Shown piece after piece: positions 42,413 to 51,855 of a stretch of 64,000 bases of DNA; position 1 is the first letter of the stretch; every line of letters begins with the position of its first letter. Under the pieces are notes generated by a model. It was not told the DNA's origin and made no database searches. It saw nothing but the letters and a program-made list of their open reading frames with translations. This stretch comes from Sinorhizobium shofinae (GTDB taxonomy: Bacteria > Pseudomonadota > Alphaproteobacteria > Rhizobiales > Rhizobiaceae): NCBI GenBank assembly GCA_001704765.1, contig MBFK01000172.1, positions 21,681 to 85,680 of the forward strand, read 5' to 3'. Both the position numbers and the translations under genes were made by a program.

Positions 42413-43162
42413 TCAATTGCCTTCCGGCCGGTTCTCGAAGAACGTCGAGCGGCGGCCGCGTAGTACGATGTCGAATTTATAGGCCCGCGCATCCATCGGG
42501 ATGGTGTTGGCCCAATCGAGCGGAGCGATCAATTGCTCGATCGCCCGGCGATCGGGGATCGTGCCGACGATCGGACATTTCCAGATCATCGGGTCCCCTT
42601 CGAAATACATCTGGGTGATCAGCCGCTGGGCGAAGCCGTGGCCGAAGATCGAGAAATGGATATGCGCCGGCCGCCAGTCGTTGACGCCGTTCGGCCAGGG
42701 ATAGGGACCGGGCTTGATGGTCCGGAAATAGTAGTAGCCGTTCTCGTCGGTGATCGTCCGCCCGCAGCCGCCGAAATTCGGATCGAGCGGCGCGAGGTAG
42801 CTTTCTTTCTTGTGACGGTAGCGCCCGCCGGCATTCGCCTGCCAGAATTCGAGCAATGCGCCGGGAACCGGACGGCCCCGCTCGTCCAGCACCCGGCCGT
42901 GAACGATGATGCGTTCGCCGATCGCGCTTTCGCCGGCCTTGGCGAAATTGTGGATGAGGTCGTTGTCGAGTTCGCCGAGCATCGAATGGCCGAAGACCGG
43001 ACCGGTGATCTCGGAGATCGTGTTGTCGAGCGAGAGCAGCGCCTTCTGCGGCGAACGCAGCACCGAAGTCTTGTAGCCGGGCGCGAAGGCCGGCGGGTGC
43101 CAATCCCGGTCCCGCTGAAAAAAGGCGCCCGTTTCGGGCCTGCGAAACTCTGTGTCGGACAT
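42413..43162 (-). CDS. pcaH: Protocatechuate 3,4-dioxygenase beta subunit
   Basis: The 249-residue subunit holds the catalytic ferric iron. The ligands expected are the tyrosine in NAGGRYRHKKE, the tyrosine in PGPYPWPNG or nearby, and the two histidines in DWRPAHIHFSIFG; all are present. The start at MSDTEFRRPE has GGGGGAG upstream. It follows pcaC by two bases, so the pca genes are closely coupled. Confidence 0.96.
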   Translation of the reverse strand: MSDTEFRRPETGAFFQRDRDWHPPAFAPGYKTSVLRSPQKALLSLDNTISEITGPVFGHSMLGELDNDLIHNFAKAGESAIGERIIVHGRVLDERGRPVPGALLEFWQANAGGRYRHKKESYLAPLDPNFGGCGRTITDENGYYYFRTIKPGPYPWPNGVNDWRPAHIHFSIFGHGFAQRLITQMYFEGDPMIWKCPIVGTIPDRRAIEQLIAPLDWANTIPMDARAYKFDIVLRGRRSTFFENRPEGN

Positions 43163-43164
43163 CG

Positions 43165-43575
43165 TCACTCCCCCTCAGGCCTTGCGGCATCCATCTCGCC
43201 GAAGACCTGCTTGGCGATCTTGATGGCGTGGTTAGCGGCCGGTACGCCGGCATAGATCGCCACATGGAGCAGCGCCTCGCAAATGTCGTCGCGCGTCGCC
43301 CCCGTATTGCCCGTGGCGCGGACATGCATCGCCACCTCCTCGTCCTGGCCGAGGGCGGCCAAGAGCGCGATGGTGACGATCGACCGCTCGCGCTTCGTCC
43401 AGGCCGGGCGCGACCAGACATGACCCCAGGCCGCCTCGGTGATGAGCTCCTGGAACGGCTGGTCGAAATCCGTCGTGGCCGATTGGGCGCGGTCGACGTG
43501 ATTGTCGCCGAGAACGGCGCGGCGCGTCGCCATGCCCTGGCGATAGCGGTTGGAGGGAGCGGAGCTGTCAATCAT
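43165..43575 (-). CDS. pcaC: 4-carboxymuconolactone decarboxylase
   Basis: The 136-residue protein of the CMD/AhpD-like fold decarboxylates 4-carboxymuconolactone to the enol-lactone. It contains RYRQGMATRRAVLGDNHVDRA, the N-terminal family signature, and WSRPAWTKRERSIVTIALLAALGQDEEVAMHVRA. The start at MIDSSAPSNRYRQGM overlaps the pcaD stop by eight bases; upstream ATGs in the same frame lie inside pcaD. Confidence 0.93.
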   Translation of the reverse strand: MIDSSAPSNRYRQGMATRRAVLGDNHVDRAQSATTDFDQPFQELITEAAWGHVWSRPAWTKRERSIVTIALLAALGQDEEVAMHVRATGNTGATRDDICEALLHVAIYAGVPAANHAIKIAKQVFGEMDAARPEGE

Positions 43576-44395
43576 GGGGGGCATCACTCATCGGTTTGTC
43601 TCCAGGCAATAGGGGCTTGAAAAAACTGCGCAGCGTCGCCGTCAGCGCCTCCGGCTGCTCGACGCATGGGATATGCCCTGCATCTTGGATCACCTCAAAG
43701 CGCGCGCCGGGGATGAGCTCAGCCGTCGAGCGCACCAGATCGGGCGGCGTCGAACCGTCCTGGTCGCCGACGACGCAGAGCACCGGCACCGCGATCCTCC
43801 TGGCGGCTTCCGTGTAATCGGCGTCGCGAATTGCCGCACAGGTGCCGACGTAACCCGGCACCGGCTGGCGGATCAGCATATTGCGGTAGCCGGCGAAGGC
43901 GACGTTTTCGGGCCGGCGGAAGGCCGGCGTGAACCAGCGCTCGAGCACCGCGTCGGCGACCGCCTCGATACCATGCGCTTCGATCGCCGCGATGCGGGCG
44001 TCCCACATCTCGGCCGTACCGATTTTGTGCGCCGTATCGGAAAGCACGAGCGTACGCACCAGATCGGGGCGGCGCTGGTAGAGCGATTGCGCGATGAGGC
44101 CGCCGACCGAAAGTCCGCAGATAATGGCCCGCTTGACGGCGAGCCGGTCGAGAAGAGCGGCGAGATCGGTCGCATGATCCTCGATCGAGTAAGGCACCTG
44201 GCCGATATCCGAGAGGCCGTGACCGCGCTTGTCGTAAAGGACGATGGCAAACTCATCGGACAGGCGCGTAACGACGTCGCGCCAGATGCGGAAATCCGTG
44301 CCGAGCGAATTGATGAAGACAAGCACCGGTTTTTCGGCAACGGCGCCAATCAACCGATAGTGGATGGCGATGTCGTTGATACGGGTGAATTGCAC
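43568..44395 (-). CDS. pcaD: 3-oxoadipate enol-lactonase
   Basis: The 275-residue alpha/beta hydrolase cleaves 3-oxoadipate enol-lactone. It has the nucleophile elbow GLSVGG (S96), an acid residue in VVGDQDGSTPP and the catalytic histidine in DAGHIPCVEQPE. The start is GTG in the context GGGGAGGAGACATACC-GTG. It is the first gene of pcaDCHGB, divergent from pcaQ. Confidence 0.93.
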   Translation of the reverse strand: MQFTRINDIAIHYRLIGAVAEKPVLVFINSLGTDFRIWRDVVTRLSDEFAIVLYDKRGHGLSDIGQVPYSIEDHATDLAALLDRLAVKRAIICGLSVGGLIAQSLYQRRPDLVRTLVLSDTAHKIGTAEMWDARIAAIEAHGIEAVADAVLERWFTPAFRRPENVAFAGYRNMLIRQPVPGYVGTCAAIRDADYTEAARRIAVPVLCVVGDQDGSTPPDLVRSTAELIPGARFEVIQDAGHIPCVEQPEALTATLRSFFKPLLPGDKPMSDAPHD

Positions 44396-44465
44396 GGTAT
44401 GTCTCCTCCCCACCCAAATTGGCCATTTCATCTGGTTAGGTAAAATGATATTTTGCGGCGATCCA

Positions 44466-44481
44466 TTAACTCCTGAGTTAT
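44466..44481. promoter_or_regulatory. Candidate PcaQ operator
   Basis: TTAACT-CCTG-AGTTAT has the hexamer-N4-hexamer layout of the PcaQ site reported in Sinorhizobium (recalled as ATAACC-N4-GGTTAA, here read on the other strand with one change in each half). It lies in the 92-base gap between the divergent pcaD and pcaQ starts, only six bases from the pcaQ ATG, so a bound regulator would both activate pcaD and repress its own gene. Confidence 0.65.
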
Positions 44482-44487
44482 GTTTTC

Positions 44488-45414
44488 ATGGTCGACGCGC
44501 GCATCAAGTTTCGTCATCTGCAGACATTTGTCGAGGTCGCGCGACAGAAGAGCGTCGTGAAGGCTGCCGATCTCCTGAATGTCACCCAGCCGGCGGTCAC
44601 CAAGACGATCCGCGAGCTGGAGGAGGTCCTGGGAGTCTCCGTATTCGAGCGCGACGGACGCGGCATCAAGATCACCCGCTACGGCGAGGTCTTCCTGCGC
44701 CACGCCGGCGCGGCGCTGACGGCCCTTCGGCAAGGCCTCGATTCCGTCTCGCAAGAACGCTCCGGCGACGTGCCGCCGATCCGCGTCGGCGCGCTGCCGA
44801 CGGTCTCGACGCGCATCATGCCCCGGGCCATGGGCCTTTTCCTCGAGGAGAACACCGGCGCCCGGATCAAGATCGTCACCGGCGAGAATGCGGTTCTCCT
44901 GGAGCAGCTACGCGTCGGCGATCTTGACCTCGTCGTCGGCAGGCTTGCTGCGCCCGACCGAATGACCGGCTTTTCCTTCGAGCACCTTTATTCCGAGCAG
45001 GTGGTCTTCGCCGTACGTGCCGGCCATCCGCTGCTTTCCGGCAAGCCGTCGATCTTCGCGCATCTTGGCGACTATCCCGTGCTGATGCCGACCCGAGCTT
45101 CGATCATCCGCCCCTTCGTCGAGCGCTTCCTGATCGCCAACGGCATCGCCGGCCTGCCGAACCAGATCGAAACCGTCTCCGATTCCTTCGGCCGTGCCTT
45201 CGTGCGTTCGAGCGACGCCATCTGGATCATCTCGAACGGCGTCGTCGCCACCGACATCGAGGACGGCCTGCTTGCGGCCTTGCCGATCGATACCAGCGAG
45301 ACAAAGGGACCGGTCGGCCTCACCATGCGCACCGATGCAATCCCGTCGCTGCCGCTGTCGATCCTGATGCAGACGATCCGCGAGGCGGCAGGCGTCGCTT
45401 TGTCGAAAGACTGA
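44488..45414 (+). CDS. pcaQ: LysR-family activator of the protocatechuate operon
   Basis: The 308-residue LysR protein has an N-terminal helix-turn-helix (about 7-65, FRHLQTFVEVARQKSVVKAADLLNVTQPAVTKTIRELE) and a C-terminal coinducer domain, and starts MVDARIKFRHLQTF, characteristic of PcaQ. It is divergent from pcaD. PcaQ proteins activate pcaDCHGB in response to 3-carboxymuconate and 4-carboxymuconolactone. Confidence 0.94.
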   Translation: MVDARIKFRHLQTFVEVARQKSVVKAADLLNVTQPAVTKTIRELEEVLGVSVFERDGRGIKITRYGEVFLRHAGAALTALRQGLDSVSQERSGDVPPIRVGALPTVSTRIMPRAMGLFLEENTGARIKIVTGENAVLLEQLRVGDLDLVVGRLAAPDRMTGFSFEHLYSEQVVFAVRAGHPLLSGKPSIFAHLGDYPVLMPTRASIIRPFVERFLIANGIAGLPNQIETVSDSFGRAFVRSSDAIWIISNGVVATDIEDGLLAALPIDTSETKGPVGLTMRTDAIPSLPLSILMQTIREAAGVALSKD

Positions 45415-45418
45415 TCGG

Positions 45419-45532
45419 CGGCTGGACGCGATCCCGTCGTTCACCCGCGGCAGCGTCCAGGCCACCAGCTTCCGCCTGGGCTTTTCGGATCCGGCCTCAT
45501 TCTCGCGCTTCTTCCTGCGCCGCCCGGCATGA
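45419..45532 (+). pseudogene. C-terminal fragment of an AraC-family regulator
   Basis: Five bases after the pcaQ stop an in-frame stretch reads VQATSFRLGFSDPASFSRFF and ends RRPA-stop. This is the last helix-turn-helix of AraC/XylS regulators, cut at its N-terminus with no start codon. AraC regulators of the PobR type often neighbour pca and pobA genes, so this may be what is left of a hydroxybenzoate regulator. Confidence 0.7.
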
Positions 45533-45631
45533 CGTCCGCCTGACGGATCGCCGAACGGCAAGGCCTCGTGGCATGAGGCGGACGGGAAACGGCCCACAAG
45601 AACTGCCCGCGTCGAGCGAATGCGGTGCGGT

Positions 45632-46882
45632 TCAGCCCTGCGAGGTGGCAGCCGAGGCAAGAACGGTGCGGCCACGCATCAGGAGGTAGATGGCGGGGGC
45701 TGCGGCAAAACAGATCGCCGCGGCCATGCCGAAATAGGCGGTGTAGCCAAGCGTCTCGGTGATCCAGCCGGCACCAACACCCCCGACCATGCTGACGAGG
45801 CTATCCATGCACTGGAAGATGGTGAAGTCGACGCCTGCCTGTCTGGGATCCGACCAGCCCATGAATTGGGAATAGAGGGCGACGAAGCCGAGTGCCATGA
45901 TGCCCGACGAAGAGAGGATGGCAACGCCGATCACAATCAATTTCGGAACGCTGCCCGCGAAATCGAAGAAGGCGAAGGCAAGAAGCATGGTGGTCTGCAG
46001 CAGAATGGCGAGGGTCAGCACGAAATTCGCGCCGAAAAGACGCACGACTGCACCGCCTATCAGCGCCCCGGCAAGCCCCACCACCATGCTGCCGAAGCCG
46101 TTCAGCACGCCGACCGTCGCCAGGTCGAAGCCATAGTCGATAAGGAAGGGACCGAGCATGGCGAGCCCCCATTTCTGTGCCGCGACATAGATTGCCGCAA
46201 CCACGAGGCCCTTGCGAACCGCCGGGCGCTTCAGCGCGGTGACGAGCGAAGGCGCATGACTGCGCGTCTCGACGGCGCCACGCGTGGCAGGGCCGAAGGC
46301 GAAAGGAAGGCCGAGCAGGAAGACGACTCCCGCCATGAAAAAGACTGCGGGCGACCAGCCGTAGCGGTCGACGAGGACGAGGAAGAGCCCCGCGCCAATC
46401 GCCGAGCCGAGATAGGAGCCTCCCACCTGTGCGGTATTGCCCCAGCCGTGGTGTTCCCTGGCGAGCGTCTCCACCGCATAGCCGTCACAGGCGATGTCGA
46501 CTGTCGAGGTTACGAAGGCCACGAGAATGAGGCAGACCAGCACCGGCATCAGCGGCGAAAGATCGGTGAGCCCGATGGCAGCGAGGCCGGCGGCGCAAAG
46601 CGAACCGCCGACGGCCACGATGACACGCGACCGGTTGCGGCCGACGCGCGGTAGGCGGAACCGCTCCACATAGGGCGACCAGAGGAACTTGAGCGCCCAC
46701 GGCAGTACGGTGAGATAGACGAGACCGATCCGGTCGAGCGGCAGGCCCTGATTGCGCAGCACGGTCGGCAGGCCGAGCATGGTCAGCCCGCCAATGACGC
46801 TCTGGGCGACATAGAGGCCGCCGACCGTCAGAAAGACCACGACCGGCGAAACGCGTGAGGGGGTAGAGTAGCGCGCCAGCAT
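45632..46882 (-). CDS. AmpG-like MFS permease for siderophore uptake (RhtX/FptX type)
   Basis: The 416-residue transporter has about twelve membrane helices, with LTMLGLPTVLRNQGLPLDRIGLVYLTVLPWALKFLWSPYVERF in the first part and STVDIACDGYAVETL in the middle, matching the single-protein inner-membrane siderophore importers RhtX and FptX. It begins at the stop of the TonB-dependent receptor gene (shared base), so the pair is a likely outer plus inner membrane uptake route. An exporter role is less likely. Confidence 0.82.
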   Translation of the reverse strand: MLARYSTPSRVSPVVVFLTVGGLYVAQSVIGGLTMLGLPTVLRNQGLPLDRIGLVYLTVLPWALKFLWSPYVERFRLPRVGRNRSRVIVAVGGSLCAAGLAAIGLTDLSPLMPVLVCLILVAFVTSTVDIACDGYAVETLAREHHGWGNTAQVGGSYLGSAIGAGLFLVLVDRYGWSPAVFFMAGVVFLLGLPFAFGPATRGAVETRSHAPSLVTALKRPAVRKGLVVAAIYVAAQKWGLAMLGPFLIDYGFDLATVGVLNGFGSMVVGLAGALIGGAVVRLFGANFVLTLAILLQTTMLLAFAFFDFAGSVPKLIVIGVAILSSSGIMALGFVALYSQFMGWSDPRQAGVDFTIFQCMDSLVSMVGGVGAGWITETLGYTAYFGMAAAICFAAAPAIYLLMRGRTVLASAATSQG

Positions 46883-49053
46883 CAGAAGCGGTAGCGCATG
46901 CTGCCGACGACCTTGCGCCCCTCGTCGAAATAGCAGAACCCGGTTGTGCAGATCTGCTTGACCTCGTCCAGCAGGTTCGTGGCGTTGACCTGCAGGCGGA
47001 CGCCCTCCATGGATGGATTGAGCTGTCCGAGATCGTAGCGCAGCGATGCATCGACGAAGGTGCGCGCCTCGTTGTCGAGCACCGGCGTGTGCTGGTTGTC
47101 GCCGAAGCTGGAGCCGAGATACCGGATGCCGGCACCCACGCCCAGGCCCTCGAGCGCGCCGCTCTGGAACTCATAATCCGCCCAGAGCGAGAAGGTGTGG
47201 TAGGGCGTGGAGTTCAGTTGATTGCCCGCTGTCTCGGCAGTGAGCTTGGTGATTTTGACGTCGTTGTAGGAATAGGCCGCAATCAGGCTCAGGCCATTGT
47301 CCAGCGAGGCGGTCGCTTCCAGTTCAAAACCCCGTGACCTCAGATCGAGCTGGCGCAACAGGTTCACACCCGAAGAGGTTTCCCAGACCGAGGCGTTCTG
47401 CTGGTCGATGTTGAAGAGCGATGCGGTGATCAGGGCGTTGTGGTCCGGCAACGCGTATTTGACGCCAACCTCGACTTGCTCGCCGATCGTCGGCCTGGCC
47501 TGCTCCGAAACGCCGCCGTTCGACAGGATCACGCCTGGATTGGCGACAAAGGACGTGCCATAGCTGACATAGGGCATGACGTTCCACGGCGTCACGTAAC
47601 CGACCCCGATACGCCCGGTTGTCTCGCTGTCGTCGCGCGAATAGTCGACGCCGCCAGGGGTGTACTTGCTGTCGAGCCAATCGTGGCGCAGGCCCGCCAT
47701 CAGCCGCCAGGCATCGTATTCAATCTGGTCCTGAACGTAGATGCCGACCGAGTTCTGCCGCTGGGTCTCGTTGTACGTGATCTCGGGCACATAGGTGAAA
47801 TCGTCGGTGAAGAGATCCGGGCCGGAACCCTGCCGCGACGTGTATTTCATGTAGCTGTAGTCGATGCCGGTGATGAGCTGGTGGTCGAGCGCGCCCGTCT
47901 CGAAGTCGGTCTTCAGATAGGTGTCCGTCGCAAGGCCGCTGTTGTCCTCCATCACGATGCCCGGATAATTCTCGTAGACCCATTCCTGCCGTGTCGACAG
48001 GTCCGAGTATCGCAGCTTGTGATAGAGCGTCACATTGTCCGAAAGGGCGTGTTCCAGTTCGTAGCCGATGCGCCACTGCTCCTGGTCGAAATCGTTGAAG
48101 CGCGCGTCGCCGCCATAGACGGGGGTGGCTCCGATCGACCTGAAATCCGGCCCGTAGCGGTTGATGTAGCCCCATGTGCCGCCCGTCGTCGAATCCATGA
48201 ACTCGCCGAGCAGCGTGAACTTCGTGCCCTCGTCCGGCTGCCAGGTCAGCGCCGGGGCAATGAAGAGCCGGTCGTCCTTGATCGCGCTGATCTCGCGGCG
48301 TCCGTCGCGGGCAAGACCGGTCAGGCGGTAGAGCAGCGTGTTCTCCGCGTCGACGGGACCCGAGAGGTCGAAGGCGCCCTGCACGCGACCGAAGGAGCCG
48401 TATTCAAGTTCGACCTCGCGGAACTGCTCCTCTGTCGGCCGCTTCGAGATGATGTCGACGATGCCGCCGGAGCTGCTCGCGCCATAGATGGATGCTGCCG
48501 GGCCGCGCAGGATGGTGATCGCCTCCGCACCGTAGGGTTCCAGGCGGAAGAGGCCGTTCGGGCTGCTGATCTGGCGCAGGCCGTCACGGAAGATGCCGGT
48601 ATAGGTGAGGTCGATGCCGCGCACCTTGAAGGCGTCGAAACGGGGCTCGGCGCCGTACTGACCGATGCGCACGCCGGGCGTATAGCTTACGGCTTCGCTG
48701 AGGTTCTGCGGCTTCTGGTCCTCGAGCTGCTTGCGGCTGACCGTAGAGATCGACTGGGGTGTCTCGGCCACCGGCGTATCGGTCTTGGTGGCCGTGCGGC
48801 CGGATTTGGCCACATAACCTTCCGTCTCGACGACACCTTCTACGCCCGCCACGCCCTCGCCGCCCTGGACGACCAGGGTCTGCAGCGCGGTCGCGCCGCT
48901 GTTCGCGCCCGGAGAAAACCATCCGCCATGCAATGCCGGATTTCGAAAACTTTCGTGGAAATTGAGGGGATACTGAGCAGAGGCCTCTTGGAAGCAGGCG
49001 CGCGTGACCTCATGCCGGAACTCATATTCCGGCGTCACGGCTGTCGGGCGCAC
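46882..49053 (-). CDS. TonB-dependent ferric-siderophore receptor with an aberrant N-terminus
   Basis: The 723-codon frame has a plug domain (about residues 95-205, TPQSISTVSRKQLEDQKPQNLSEAVSYTPGVRIG, LEPYGAEAITILRGPAASIYGASSSGGIVDIISKRP) and a 22-strand-type barrel ending VKQICTTGFCYFDEGRKVVGSMRYRF, as in FhuA/FpvA-like siderophore receptors. The first 60 residues lack a hydrophobic signal peptide and look random, and no leader is visible in other frames up to 49200. Either the true 5' end is lost or shifted, or the gene is inactive. It is followed directly by the RhtX-like permease. Confidence 0.85.
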   Translation of the reverse strand: MRPTAVTPEYEFRHEVTRACFQEASAQYPLNFHESFRNPALHGGWFSPGANSGATALQTLVVQGGEGVAGVEGVVETEGYVAKSGRTATKTDTPVAETPQSISTVSRKQLEDQKPQNLSEAVSYTPGVRIGQYGAEPRFDAFKVRGIDLTYTGIFRDGLRQISSPNGLFRLEPYGAEAITILRGPAASIYGASSSGGIVDIISKRPTEEQFREVELEYGSFGRVQGAFDLSGPVDAENTLLYRLTGLARDGRREISAIKDDRLFIAPALTWQPDEGTKFTLLGEFMDSTTGGTWGYINRYGPDFRSIGATPVYGGDARFNDFDQEQWRIGYELEHALSDNVTLYHKLRYSDLSTRQEWVYENYPGIVMEDNSGLATDTYLKTDFETGALDHQLITGIDYSYMKYTSRQGSGPDLFTDDFTYVPEITYNETQRQNSVGIYVQDQIEYDAWRLMAGLRHDWLDSKYTPGGVDYSRDDSETTGRIGVGYVTPWNVMPYVSYGTSFVANPGVILSNGGVSEQARPTIGEQVEVGVKYALPDHNALITASLFNIDQQNASVWETSSGVNLLRQLDLRSRGFELEATASLDNGLSLIAAYSYNDVKITKLTAETAGNQLNSTPYHTFSLWADYEFQSGALEGLGVGAGIRYLGSSFGDNQHTPVLDNEARTFVDASLRYDLGQLNPSMEGVRLQVNATNLLDEVKQICTTGFCYFDEGRKVVGSMRYRF

Positions 49054-49205
49054 CGGCTTGACGCCACAGGTCCCGGATTGCCCGATGGCAGAGGCTTCGC
49101 GCCTCAGTCCGCGAGCGGTGGTGAACCGGACCGGAAGGGCTGCCCTCTACAGGATTTCACGACCGGCCTGACGCGTGCCTGGCCGGGGGCGACGCTTGAA
49201 GGCGT

Positions 49206-50951
49206 CTAATATCCCCTCGCCGCGCCGGCGCCGATGCGGCTGTCGGCGGCGCCGTTATAACGGGCGCCGCTGCCAGACTCGATCTCGCCCAGACTCTCGC
49301 CGCCGACGAGAATGCCGGTTGCCTGTCCCCAGATCGTCCAGTTCTCGTCGATCTTGACGTTGTGCCCCATAGCGGAGAGCAGCTTCAGTGTGTCGGGCGA
49401 AAGCGCATAGGGCTCCATGAACACCTTGTCGGGCAGCCATTGGTGGTGGAGACGCGGCGCGTCGACCGCTTCCTGGATGTTCATGCGGTGATCGATGACG
49501 TTGAGAATCGCCTCGAGCGTAATCGTGATGATGCGTGCGCCGCCGGGGCTGCCGATCACCATGAAGGGCTTGCCGTCCTTGGAAATGATCGTCGGGCTCA
49601 TCGAGGAAAGCGGCGTCTTGCCGGGCGCGATCGCATTCGCCTCGCCCTGCACGAGGCCGTAGAGATTTGGCGCGCCCGACTTGGCGGTGAAGTCGTCCAT
49701 CTCGTTGTTGAGCAGGATTCCCGTTCCCGGCGCAACCACGCCGGCGCCGAAGGAGCCGTTCAGCGTATAGGTGACGGCGACCGCATTTCCCTCGTCATCG
49801 ATGATGGAATAGTGCGTCGTTTCCCGGCTTTCGCCGAAACCCGCCGGCATCAGCGCCTGCGAGACGCCGGCCTTGAACGGATCGATCTTGTCGCGGATCT
49901 CCTTCGCATAGGCCTTGTCGACAAGCTTGGCGACGGGGTTCTCGACAAAGTCGGGGTCGCCAAGCGCGGTATTGCGATCGACATAGGCATGCCGCATCGC
50001 CTCGATCATCGCATGCACAGTCTCGGCCGAGCCGTAGCCGAGATAGGAGAGCGGATAGCCTTCGAGGATGTTGAGGATCTCGCAGATGATCACCCCTCCC
50101 GAGGAAGGCGGCGGCGAGGAGACGATGTCGTAGCCGCGGTAATTGCACTTCACCGGCTCAAGCTCGCGCACCTGATATTGCTCGAAATCCTTCTTGGCGA
50201 GGATGCCGCCCTTTTCCGCGCTCGCCTTGACGATCTGATCAGCGATCGCACCCTTGTAGAAGGCATCCGGCCCCTTCTCGGCGATGCTTGCAAGCGAAGC
50301 GGCGAGATCGGCTTGGACCAGCCTGTCGCCGAGCGCGAAGGGCTTGCCGTCCGACTTCAGGAAGATCACCGCCGCGGCCGGGTCCTTCGAAAGCCGCTCG
50401 GTTTTGCCGTCGAAGGAATCGACGTCGCCCTGCTCAAGCTCAAAACCTTCGCGCGCCAGCGTGATCGCCGGCTCGATGAGTTCCTTCAGCGGCCGCGTGC
50501 CGTAGCGGCTGCGAGCGTATTCGAAGCCCGCTACTGGGCCGGGCACGCCGACGGCGAGATAACCTTCGGTGCTTCGGCCTTTGACGAGGTTGCCCTTGTC
50601 GTCGAGATACATGGTTTTTGTTGCGGCAAGGGGGGCGCGTTCACGAAAATCGAGAAAGGTCGTCTTTCCATCCTTGAAGCGGATGGTCATGAAGCCGCCG
50701 CCGCCGATATTGCCGGCGGTCGGATAGACGACGGCCAGCGCATAGCCGACGGCAACCGCCGCATCGACCGCATTGCCGCCCTTCTTCAGGACTTCGACGC
50801 CGATGTCAGAGGCGAGATGCTGGGCGGTGACCACCATGCCATGCTCTGCCTGGACGGGTTCGGGCGAGGCCGCCCGCGCCATCTGCAGCGAGGCCGTACC
50901 GCATGCGAGAAACAGAGCGAAGGACAGGCTTTTCAAGGCGGAACTGCGCAT
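49206..50951 (-). CDS. ggt: Gamma-glutamyltranspeptidase
   Basis: The 581-residue periplasmic Ntn-hydrolase cleaves gamma-glutamyl bonds of glutathione. It has a signal peptide (ending ARAA, about 27-28), the large-subunit segments GGNAVDAAVAVGYALAVVYP and GGGGFMTIRF, and the self-cleavage site with nucleophile T378 in RETTHYSIIDDEGNAVAVTYTLN. GSPGGARIITITLEAILN follows near the C-terminus. Length is standard. The start is preceded by GGAGGAGAGC. Confidence 0.95.
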   Translation of the reverse strand: MRSSALKSLSFALFLACGTASLQMARAASPEPVQAEHGMVVTAQHLASDIGVEVLKKGGNAVDAAVAVGYALAVVYPTAGNIGGGGFMTIRFKDGKTTFLDFRERAPLAATKTMYLDDKGNLVKGRSTEGYLAVGVPGPVAGFEYARSRYGTRPLKELIEPAITLAREGFELEQGDVDSFDGKTERLSKDPAAAVIFLKSDGKPFALGDRLVQADLAASLASIAEKGPDAFYKGAIADQIVKASAEKGGILAKKDFEQYQVRELEPVKCNYRGYDIVSSPPPSSGGVIICEILNILEGYPLSYLGYGSAETVHAMIEAMRHAYVDRNTALGDPDFVENPVAKLVDKAYAKEIRDKIDPFKAGVSQALMPAGFGESRETTHYSIIDDEGNAVAVTYTLNGSFGAGVVAPGTGILLNNEMDDFTAKSGAPNLYGLVQGEANAIAPGKTPLSSMSPTIISKDGKPFMVIGSPGGARIITITLEAILNVIDHRMNIQEAVDAPRLHHQWLPDKVFMEPYALSPDTLKLLSAMGHNVKIDENWTIWGQATGILVGGESLGEIESGSGARYNGAADSRIGAGAARGY

Positions 50952-51036
50952 GCTCTCCTCCAGATCAACTATCTTTCAACCGTGGACTGTAGCATCAAAG
51001 CTCGAAAGTGGTAGTTGGAGATGGCACGGTTTCGGC

Positions 51037-51702
51037 TCAATCGCCGGAATAGCGCTCCTCGCGCCACGGATCGCCGCGCATATGGTAGCCGTTCCGCTCC
51101 CAGAAGCCCGCCGTGTCGCGGCTGCGAAAATCGATGCGCATCAGCCACTTGGCGCTCTTCCAGAAATAGAGATGCGGCACTACGAGGCGCATCGGCCCGC
51201 CATGCGACCGAGTGATCGGCACGCCTTCCCACGTCGTCGCAAGGATTGCGTCTTCGGCGGCGAAATCGGAGAGCGGCAGGTTGGTCGAATAGCCGTCGAG
51301 GCTCGTCAGCATGACGTATTCCGCCTCTGGCCTTGGCATCACCCGGGCAAGCAGATCGCGCGTGGCGACACCCTGCCAGCGGTTGTCGTAGCGCGACCAG
51401 GTCGTCACGCAATGAATGTCGGAGAGGCTTTCGCTCTGCGGCAGCGATTGGAAGGCTGTCCAGTCGAGCGAAAGCGGGTGCTCAACAGCACCGGTCACGT
51501 CGAGCCGCCAGGTCTCGATCGCGATATGCGGCTGCTGCCCAAGGTCCAAAACGGGCCAGTCCTTGACGAGATACTGACCCGGCGGAAGCCGATCGATCTC
51601 GGGCCGAGCAACCCGGCCGGTCAGGAACTTGCCGTCGGTCGCCCAACGCCGCTTGGTGGACGTCAGCTTCGTCTCCGGTACCGGTTCGTCGTCCACCATC
51701 AT
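51037..51702 (-). CDS. Sulfite-oxidase-like molybdopterin oxidoreductase
   Basis: The 221-residue protein is of the SUOX/YedY fold. The molybdenum-ligating cysteine is C98 in LSDIHCVTTWSRYDNRWQGV, and the cofactor-binding stretch is GGPMRLVVPHLYFWKSAKWL. It has no Tat signal, heme domain or partner cytochrome gene beside it, so it is probably a cytoplasmic member of the small sulfite-oxidase-like group whose substrate is unknown. It is separated from ggt by 85 bases. Confidence 0.88.
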   Translation of the reverse strand: MMVDDEPVPETKLTSTKRRWATDGKFLTGRVARPEIDRLPPGQYLVKDWPVLDLGQQPHIAIETWRLDVTGAVEHPLSLDWTAFQSLPQSESLSDIHCVTTWSRYDNRWQGVATRDLLARVMPRPEAEYVMLTSLDGYSTNLPLSDFAAEDAILATTWEGVPITRSHGGPMRLVVPHLYFWKSAKWLMRIDFRSRDTAGFWERNGYHMRGDPWREERYSGD

Positions 51703-51855
51703 GCACCCGTCTCGTTATTGGTCTTAGAAAGCTGATTTGAGGCTCTGACAGCCGCCGCGTCAAGCAAGCGTTTCCGATCAAATCTGGCCTACGCCTTTCG
51801 AGCTAAATCAAACGGGCGAGGCTCGATTGACTATCGGCTTCTGCCGTGACAGTCT

